NCBI RefSeq assembly: GCF_000186865.1 | Contig: NW_008705564.1 | Location: forward strand, 969,834 to 1,021,582 | Origin: Aureococcus anophagefferens | Taxonomy: Eukaryota > Sar > Pelagophyceae > Pelagomonadales > Pelagomonadaceae | Length of the DNA stretch: 51,749 bases | Direction: 5' to 3' | In this document: positions 46,081 to 51,749 of the stretch, in pieces | Position numbering within the stretch: the stretch's first letter is position 1 | How the letters are laid out: every line of letters starts with the position of its first letter | Notes under the pieces: generated by a model | Seen by the model: the letters and a program-made list of their open reading frames with translations, nothing else | What the model was told of the DNA's origin: nothing | Databases searched by the model: none | Made by a program: the position numbers and the translations under genes

Positions 46081-46909
46081 CGACCGACGCGGCCCCGTCG
46101 CGCGCGTAGCGGTAGCCGAGCCGCGCGCCAAAACGGCGGAGGGCGTCGTACGCGGGCGACGCCACGAGCAAGCTCCGGAGGTGGCTCGTGTTGGCGCTGC
46201 CGCTGAGGTGGCTGGAACGCCGCTTCGCCTTCGCCGTCCAGCGCGCCGTGTCGTGGCCCGCCAGTTCCCGCCGCACGGGCCGCGCGCACTCCTTTCGATC
46301 GAACCCGACCTGCGTCAGAAACGCCGCCGTGAACGCGCCAAAGCCATTCGGGCCCGCCAGGTCCTCGAGGCGGAACGTCGCGCCGGGCCGCTTCTCGTGG
46401 AAGCCGACCATGGCCGGCAGCGCGCGCCGCAGCGTCTCGTCCGCAGCCATCTGGAGCCCGGCGCGGACCGAGGCCTTCTTCAGGCGCGGCGCGAGCGGCG
46501 GCCGGCCGAAGGTCGGCTCCTTGCCGCCCTTGTGGTACAGATAGGTCGACACGACGAGGGCCAGGGGCTCGCGGACCATGTGCAGGACCCGGACGCGGCC
46601 GCGCGCCGCGGCGAACGCGGCGTCGACGCAGGAGTCGTTGCACCGGCTCGCCGGCAGGTACGTGTAGGCCGTCTCGCAGCCCGAGGCCGACGCGGCGAAG
46701 GCGCCGACGTCGCGGAACGGCAGCTTCGCCGTCTTGATGCCGCAGGCCCGCTCGAGCGAGACCATCATCTTCTGCGCGAGCACGGTCCCGGACTTGTGGT
46801 GCCGCACGGCGAGCGCCGGCCCGCCGTTGCACCCGCAGCGCGGCGCGCACGGAGCGATGGCGCTCGCGATTGCAATGGTCGACAGGAGCGCACATCCCAA
46901 TAGAGCCAT
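46073..46909 (-). CDS. Sulfotransferase-like protein, secretory pathway
   Basis: A 278-residue protein from the ATG at 46909; the longer frame begins at a GTG. A signal sequence (ALLGCALLSTIAIASAIA) comes first. The PAPS-binding 5' loop is VRHHKSGTVLAQKM near residue 37 and the 3'-phosphate site is RVLHMVREPLALVVSTYLYH near 106, both in family order. It probably transfers sulfate to glycans or other hydroxyls in the Golgi. Cys residues are scattered as in lumenal enzymes. It ends within the convergent esterase gene (8-bp overlap) and starts 75 bp from the next gene. Confidence 0.85.
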   Translation of the reverse strand: MALLGCALLSTIAIASAIAPCAPRCGCNGGPALAVRHHKSGTVLAQKMMVSLERACGIKTAKLPFRDVGAFAASASGCETAYTYLPASRCNDSCVDAAFAAARGRVRVLHMVREPLALVVSTYLYHKGGKEPTFGRPPLAPRLKKASVRAGLQMAADETLRRALPAMVGFHEKRPGATFRLEDLAGPNGFGAFTAAFLTQVGFDRKECARPVRRELAGHDTARWTAKAKRRSSHLSGSANTSHLRSLLVASPAYDALRRFGARLGYRYARDGAASVVR

Positions 46910-46984
46910 GCTGCCCACTGCAAGAATAGAGTTTCAAGAAAGATTCAAGAACCTTCGAGGCCGGTGGGCAGCCCATTCGAAAAC
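46910..46984. promoter_or_regulatory. 75-bp divergent intergenic region, presumed shared promoter
   Basis: This is the shortest divergent spacing in the window. It is less GC-rich than the genes, with repeats of TTCAAGA. The promoter call rests on position alone. Confidence 0.4.
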
Positions 46985-48124
46985 ATGGAGGCGAAGGGCG
47001 AGGCCAAGTCCGAGGCCGGCGGCAAGGCCGAGGGCGGCGGTCCGCCGAACACGGTCGTCATCAACCTGCTGAACTTCGCCATGCGCGTCGTCCACGAGGA
47101 GATGGCCGGCTTCTTCGACGACCACTGCTCGCTCTGGGACTACGGCGAGGAGGAGCTCAAGGCCATCATGGCCGGCGGCGGCGAGACGCTGGAGCAGCAC
47201 GCCATCTTCACCAAGTACCTCGAGCTCATCAACGGCCACCTCGACGGCTTCGCGCGGTCCGCGGGCTACACGTCCGCCAAGGACGTCTTCGAGGCCGTCG
47301 AGGCGGCCGTCGAGCACGACAAGAAGCAGCGGGAGAAGATGATGGCGGAGATGAACACCATGTTCGCCCAGATGCGCCTCAAGGTCAAGGAGAAGGAGGC
47401 CAAGGCCGAGGAGAAGGAGGGCGCCAAGGGCGGCGACGACGGCGACGACGGCGGCGCCAAGGCCGAGGCCAAGGGCGAGGCCAAGGCGACGGCCCGGGGC
47501 AAGGCCGGCGGCCCGGGCCTCACGCTCTTCTCCCAGCCCATCGGCCTCGAGTACCTCCTCGATAGCGTGCTGAACCTCGCGGAGTACGAGACGCTGCGCA
47601 TGATGATGATCATGAAGGCGCGGGAGCGGCGCATGTACCGCCAGCTCGCGGAGCGGGGCGAGCGGCGCCGGCGCCTCGCGGCGGCGCGGCGCGAGGACCT
47701 CGTGGCGGGCTGCCCACCGCGCGTCGTCGTGCAGCAGTACGAGGCGCTGAAGGCGCGCCTCGCGGAGATGACGCCGCACCGGAAGGACCTGCACGAGGAG
47801 CTCGACGCGGGCATGGCGTCGGCGAAGCTCGAGGACGACGCGGACCGCGGCGGCGCCGCCGACGGGACCTGCTACGACTACCCCGTCGACTTCCTCGTCA
47901 AGGTGTCGTCGCCGACGGCCGCGGAGGCGTTCAAGGCGACCGCGGAGCGCCTCCGCGAGGACCGCGGCACGCACGTCGCCTACCTCGCGGCCATCCACGA
48001 CCACATCGACGCCATCCACGACAACATCGAGCAGTGCATGCTCGCCGCGCGCCGCGACCCCGTCTCCGGGGGCGCCGCGCCCGCCGCGGACGCCAAGGCG
48101 ACGCGCGCGGACGCCAAGGGGTGA
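46985..48124 (+). CDS. BART-domain-like (ARL2BP/CFAP36 type) protein
   Basis: A 379-residue protein from the ATG at 46985. An N-terminal helical part reads FDDHCSLWDYGEEEL then HAIFTKYLELINGHLDGFAR, the spacing of BART domains, which bind ARL2/ARL3-type GTPases. After a Lys/Glu/Ala/Gly linker, LEYLLDSVLNLAEYETLRMM and MIMKARERRMYRQ recall the CFAP36/ARL2BP distal helices. The last 130 residues are helical and unfamiliar. If right, it is a ciliary or ARL-trafficking protein. The assignment is by visual pattern and remains moderate. Confidence 0.55.
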   Translation: MEAKGEAKSEAGGKAEGGGPPNTVVINLLNFAMRVVHEEMAGFFDDHCSLWDYGEEELKAIMAGGGETLEQHAIFTKYLELINGHLDGFARSAGYTSAKDVFEAVEAAVEHDKKQREKMMAEMNTMFAQMRLKVKEKEAKAEEKEGAKGGDDGDDGGAKAEAKGEAKATARGKAGGPGLTLFSQPIGLEYLLDSVLNLAEYETLRMMMIMKARERRMYRQLAERGERRRRLAAARREDLVAGCPPRVVVQQYEALKARLAEMTPHRKDLHEELDAGMASAKLEDDADRGGAADGTCYDYPVDFLVKVSSPTAAEAFKATAERLREDRGTHVAYLAAIHDHIDAIHDNIEQCMLAARRDPVSGGAAPAADAKATRADAKG

Positions 48125-48155
48125 GGGCCGCGCGTCGCCCCGCGCCCGCGCGCGC

Positions 48156-49460
48156 TTACGCGTCCGCGACCCTCGCGAGGAGCGGGCCGAGGCCGACGGG
48201 GGCGCCGTCCGTGAGGACGAAGAGCTTCGCCGGCGGCGGCCGGCCGGCGAGCTTCGCCTCCGCGAGCGCGACGCCGACGCGGTCCGTGAGGGAGCTGAGC
48301 GCGATCCAGGGCCAGCACGCGTCGTAGCCGCGCCGCGCGACGACGAGGTCGCCCGCGCGCAGGCACCCGACGATGGTCCCGCCGAGGCCCGGCCGGTCGC
48401 GGATCGCGACGCGCGGCTCGTGGACGACGCGGTACAGCGCGCGGCCCTTGCGCCGCGCGCGGTCCGCGACGCCCGCGCGCTGGTCCGCCCAGAGCCGGGC
48501 CCACATGGACGCCGTCGAGCCCGTCGCGGCCGTCTCGAGGACGCCGCGCGCGCCGGCGTAGTCCACGGACGCGAGGCCCCGCGACTCGTCGCCGCGGCGG
48601 CGCCACCACTCCGCGTGGACGCGCGCCTCGCGGTTCCGGCGCGCGCCGCCGCCGCCGTCGTCGTCGGGCCTCGCGTGGCCGCTGTTGTAGAGCTTAAAGG
48701 CCGCGCCGCCGACCTTCAACGCGAAGAAGAGGAGCGGCGCGACCTCGTCGCGGGGGATGGAGCACGCGTCGCACTGCACGAGCACGTCCGCGGCGAGCCG
48801 GCCGTCGCGCCGCACCGCCGCGCGGTACGAAGCGATGGACCCGAAGTAGAGCACCTCGACGTCGTAGAAGTAGGCCGCGAACGCGCCCAGCGCCTCCGGC
48901 GGGTCCTCGCGGTAGATCTCGTCGACGAGCACGACCGTCGACACGGCGAGGCGCTTCCGGAGCCGCCGCACGACGTCGAAGTCGAAGTAGAGCAGGCCGC
49001 AGCCCACGGACGCGTACACCAACCGCCGCGCGGCGACGAAGGACCGGAAGCCGCCGCGGCCCGGCGCCGGCCGCTGCGGCGCGGCGTTGTCCAGGATTTT
49101 TAACGCGAAGCTGCCGCGCACGGTCGGGTTGCGCAGCCGGTTGCAGCCGCACTGCGGGTCGCCGCATTCCGCGAGGCACGCGAGCGGATTCGGAGCGCCG
49201 CACCGGAGCCGCTCCGGCGGCCGCAGGGCGCCGCGCCGCTCGTCGAGGTCCCAGCCCGCGTCGAGCGCCTCGTCGAGCAGTCGCCGCTGCGCCGTGTGCG
49301 GGCCGAGGTCCAGCGAGGCGACGGCCGTGCGCGGCTCGGGGCTGGCGGGGGCGTCCTTCTCTTTGAAGAGCGCCGCGTGCACCGTCTCCTCGCCCAGGTC
49401 CACGAGCGCGTCGTCCTCGGGGTCCGGCGAGCCGACGAGGCCCTCGGCGAGCGCCGACAT
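48156..49460 (-). CDS. Hypothetical protein with SH3-like C-terminal segment
   Basis: A 434-residue protein. The N-terminal third is Asp/Glu/Ala-rich. A Cys cluster (CGAPNPLACLAECGDPQCGC) near residue 90 could bind metal. The centre has strong hydrophobic strands (LVYASVGCGLLYFDFDVV, STVVLVDEIY, AAYFYDVEVLYFGS) compatible with a Rossmann-type fold. Residues about 360-405 (VHEPRVAIRDRPGLGGTIVG then LRAGDLVVARRGYD) look like a bacterial-type SH3 segment. Together this might be an enzyme of the methyltransferase class, but no catalytic motif is clear and I do not assign a function. Confidence 0.65.
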   Translation of the reverse strand: MSALAEGLVGSPDPEDDALVDLGEETVHAALFKEKDAPASPEPRTAVASLDLGPHTAQRRLLDEALDAGWDLDERRGALRPPERLRCGAPNPLACLAECGDPQCGCNRLRNPTVRGSFALKILDNAAPQRPAPGRGGFRSFVAARRLVYASVGCGLLYFDFDVVRRLRKRLAVSTVVLVDEIYREDPPEALGAFAAYFYDVEVLYFGSIASYRAAVRRDGRLAADVLVQCDACSIPRDEVAPLLFFALKVGGAAFKLYNSGHARPDDDGGGGARRNREARVHAEWWRRRGDESRGLASVDYAGARGVLETAATGSTASMWARLWADQRAGVADRARRKGRALYRVVHEPRVAIRDRPGLGGTIVGCLRAGDLVVARRGYDACWPWIALSSLTDRVGVALAEAKLAGRPPPAKLFVLTDGAPVGLGPLLARVADA

Positions 49461-50068
49461 GGCGAGCGAGTAGCAGCCCCCTTAGCCCTCGGACTCCATG
49501 CTCTTTGTCAACGAGGCCGACGGTGAAGCCTCGCTGCCGCGGCGCCGCTGCGCTTGAGCTTAGCGAGCTGCTTGTGGCTGTGCTGCTCGCGCGCCGCGAG
49601 GAGCGAGCGGCCGCCCAGCAAGGGCGCGCGCGACACCGCGAGGAGCGAGCATCCGCCCATCGAAACCCTCGCGCGCCGCTGAACAAAGCACGCCGCGCGC
49701 AGCGAACCCGTCGCGGCCCGCGTCCCGATACCCGCGAAGGAGAGAAGCACATTAAGCCGGCGGCCGTGAGGACCTTCGGGTCGATTCGCGTTCGTGACTA
49801 TGCCTTGAGTCAGTGCTATATGAACTCGCGTGGGTTCCCGGCGCGCCGCCCGTGCGCCGAAAGGCGTCCGGCGGCGCGCCGATTCGTCCGCTCCGCCGAT
49901 TCGCTCGACGCCGCGGCCGAGGGCCCGCGCGGACATCCCTCCTCTCAGGCGTTCCGAGCGGCGCGGCCGCTTCCGTTTCAGCGCAAGGAGGGGCCCTCGC
50001 CCCGCGCGCGCGCGCGCCGCGGCCGTAAAACACGCCGGGCGGCCGTCGCAAAAATATTAATTAAGTCC
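49461..50068. other. Intergenic region
   Basis: A 608-bp gap between two minus-strand genes. It has a 42-bp imperfect tandem duplication (49595-49678), an AT-rich TATTAATTAA segment just beyond the next gene's stop and several Arg-rich spurious ORFs. No RNA gene was recognised. Confidence 0.6.
49595..49678. repeat. 42-bp imperfect tandem duplication
   Basis: Units with CGCGAGGAGCGAGC followed by CCGCCCA begin at 49595 and 49637. They lie about 135 bp upstream of the minus-strand gene that starts at 49460. Confidence 0.8.
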
Positions 50069-51749
50069 TCACATGTGCACGGCGAGCACCTGGAGCTCCG
50101 CGTCCGCGTCGTCGACGCGCGGCGCCTCGGCGTCCTCGTCGGCGTCGCCGCGCTTCGCCTCGACGTCGTCGCGCGTCGGCGCGGGCGACGTCGTCGAGCC
50201 CGCGCCGGGCCCGTCGAAGGCGGGGCCGAAGCCGTCCTCCGGCGGCGCGTCCTCCGGCGCGGCGTTGAAGGCGAACTTGGAGTTGAGCCGCGAGAGCGAC
50301 CTGCGCACGGAGTCGAAGCCGTCCGGGCTCATCGACTCGGTCGCGGTGCCGACGAAGCTCGCGGAGCGCGCGAGGCCCGAGGCGCCCGCGGTGCCGACGT
50401 AGCTCGCGGAGCGCGTGATGCCCGAGACGCCCAGGTCCCCCAGCTTCGAGATGTTCTTCTCGAGCTCGAGGTCCTCGGCGGCCTTGGCCACGCGCGCCTC
50501 GACCCGGCGCAGGACCGTGATCGCGACGACGAACGCGACGATCATGAAGAGGATGAACCCCGATACGACGACGGCGCTGACGTTCGTGCCCTTGCGCCGG
50601 CCGCCGCCCGACGAGCCGCCGACGATGCCCGTGCCCAGGATGAACTGGGCGAGCACGGGCAGGAAGTCGCAGGCCTCGCAGAACATCGTGTCCTGGAGGA
50701 GCTCCGGGATGAGGAGGAACGTCGCGATGAGGAGCGTGACGGCGACCTGGCGCCAGCGGACGATCCAGTGGAGCGTCACGTGGGGGTCGTGGGCCTCGAC
50801 GTCCTCGAGCACCGTCGCGCGGTCGTAGACGCGCTCCGAGAGGTACGTCGACTCGCCGAGCTCGGGCATCGCGCGGAGCAGGTACGCGAGGGGGCTGTCC
50901 GGGAAGTCGGAGTCCGCGCGGTCCGGCGCGTAGGGGAACCGCTTCCGGTGGATGAAGTGGGACAGGCGGTGGCCCACGACCCAGGGCAGGATGACGAAGA
51001 TGAAGGCCACGCGGAGCGTCTCGACGATCGCGAACTCGAAGAAGAGCGCGAAGAGGCTGTCCTCGATCCACGTCCGCGTGTTCCGCGAGCCCCAGGCCGT
51101 CGCGCGCTGCAGCAGGTAGGCGGCGCAGAGCAGCAGGCCCAGGACGACGACGGCCCAGGTCGCGTAGTACTCGCGCGGCGTCGGCGGCTCCGGGCGCCGC
51201 GGCTTGTGCTCGTCGTACGCGAAATACGACCGCACGTAGATGCGCCACTCCGTGTGCGTGAACCACTCCGTGCGCGCGAAGATGAGCGTCTTCGCCATGC
51301 GCCGCTCCAGCACGTGGGCGCCGCAGACGGACTCGAGGGACTCCTTCCAGAGCCGCGCGACGACGCGCTGCCGCGCCATGACCGCGCGGACGTTCTTCGT
51401 GTACCTCGCGGGGTCCCTGTGGAAGCCCCACTTGTGCCGCAGGCGCGTGGCGAAGCCCCGGAGGGCGCCCACGGCGTGGAAGAGGCCCCGCGCCTCGGCA
51501 TCGGACGCCCACGCGTCGAGCTCCGCGAGCCGCGCGAGGACGCCCGCCTCGACGCGCGGCCGCTCGCGCTCGACGGCGGCCGCGTCCATCTCCGTGACGT
51601 TCACCTCCTCCTGCGTCGCGAAGATCCAGGCCGCGGCCTGCTCCTCGACGTCGTCGATGTCCGAGAGCAGCGCGGACAGGCGGCTCGCGCGCCTCGACGG
51701 CGCCGCGGACGGCGGCGAGCGCGAGTCGGGCGCCGCGGCGCCCGGCGCG
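50069..51749 (-). CDS. Multi-pass membrane protein, N-terminus outside the window
   Basis: At least 560 residues; the frame stays open to the window edge, so the start is missing. Four clear transmembrane helices are seen: YATWAVVVLGLLLCAAYLLQ, the LFALFFEFAIVETLRVAFIF pair region, VAVTLLIATFLLIPELL, and VVVSGFILFMIVAFVVAITV. The C-terminal 170 residues are cytosolic-looking, with a repeated (T/A)RSASxVGTA motif that may be phosphorylated and an acidic tail. The architecture resembles the C-terminal ends of large stramenopile polycystin- or adhesion-like membrane proteins, but no family can be assigned. Confidence 0.75.
   Translation of the reverse strand, partial: APGAAAPDSRSPPSAAPSRRASRLSALLSDIDDVEEQAAAWIFATQEEVNVTEMDAAAVERERPRVEAGVLARLAELDAWASDAEARGLFHAVGALRGFATRLRHKWGFHRDPARYTKNVRAVMARQRVVARLWKESLESVCGAHVLERRMAKTLIFARTEWFTHTEWRIYVRSYFAYDEHKPRRPEPPTPREYYATWAVVVLGLLLCAAYLLQRATAWGSRNTRTWIEDSLFALFFEFAIVETLRVAFIFVILPWVVGHRLSHFIHRKRFPYAPDRADSDFPDSPLAYLLRAMPELGESTYLSERVYDRATVLEDVEAHDPHVTLHWIVRWRQVAVTLLIATFLLIPELLQDTMFCEACDFLPVLAQFILGTGIVGGSSGGGRRKGTNVSAVVVSGFILFMIVAFVVAITVLRRVEARVAKAAEDLELEKNISKLGDLGVSGITRSASYVGTAGASGLARSASFVGTATESMSPDGFDSVRRSLSRLNSKFAFNAAPEDAPPEDGFGPAFDGPGAGSTTSPAPTRDDVEAKRGDADEDAEAPRVDDADAELQVLAVHM

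Noticed and set aside
994..49678. CRISPR-like arrays
   Set aside because: The repeats are direct tandem copies without unique spacers, mostly two copies each, in a eukaryotic context.
49752..50051. Small ORFs on both strands in the 49461-50068 gap
   Set aside because: Arg/Ala/Pro-rich, overlapping each other, no start context or motif.

Overview
The window reads as nuclear DNA of a compact, very GC-rich protist, most likely a pelagophyte-type stramenopile alga (Aureococcus-like). Several signs agree: N-termini that look like plastid-bound signal/transit peptides, spliceosomal introns, a Pol III-type 5S rRNA gene, flagellar proteins (IFT57, CFAP100), AP2 and HMG-box nuclear proteins, and roughly 200-bp intron-forming transposons of the introner-element kind known from Aureococcus and Micromonas. 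The species cannot be proved from the sequence alone.

Layout. 1-9956: five plus-strand genes: a plastid-targeted unknown, an M11-type metallopeptidase, a NEK kinase fused to IFT57, and two adjacent paralogue-like proteins sharing an unrecognised repeated domain (one also carries an AP2 domain). 9967-17563: PfkB kinase, SMP-30/gluconolactonase, GT-B-like protein, a 5S rRNA gene, a thylakoid-lumen-like protein, threonine ammonia-lyase, a GST remnant and an unknown. 17764-26381: tandem HMG-box protein, GDSL hydrolase, IQ-motif protein, alpha/beta-hydrolase-like protein, membrane-anchored unknown. 26388-33876: TylF methyltransferase, M48 peptidase, WDR27-like protein with three introns, ABHD4/5-like hydrolase, LON-domain protein. 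33908-41540: CFAP100, a VWA protein ending in a CaaX box, a Pro/Thr/Ser-rich surface protein interrupted by an introner, carboxylesterase. 41541-42535: a non-coding stretch bounded by 29-bp inverted repeats. 42536-51749: fucosyltransferase-like, DUF1289-HAD fusion, PHB-depolymerase-like esterase, sulfotransferase, BART-like protein, an unknown with an SH3-like tail, and a multi-pass membrane protein running off the end.

Genome habits matter as much as the genes. All ten convergent gene pairs end within 31 bp of each other, and two overlap. Seven of nine predicted introns use a GC donor, and several are flanked by direct repeats of about 8 bp whose first copy supplies that donor. Short tandem duplications (18-99 bp units) sit repeatedly at gene 5' ends and twice duplicate a signal peptide. 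Seven genes carry a single-base frame break, often at a homopolymer or short repeat, which may be assembly error.

Themes linking the genes are a flagellum (NEK-IFT57, CFAP100, perhaps the BART and IQ proteins), secreted or surface chemistry (metallopeptidase, mucin-like protein, esterases, sulfotransferase, fucosyltransferase, TylF enzyme) and plastid or central metabolism (threonine ammonia-lyase, lumenal protein, M48 peptidase, sugar kinase). They are neighbours, not an operon.
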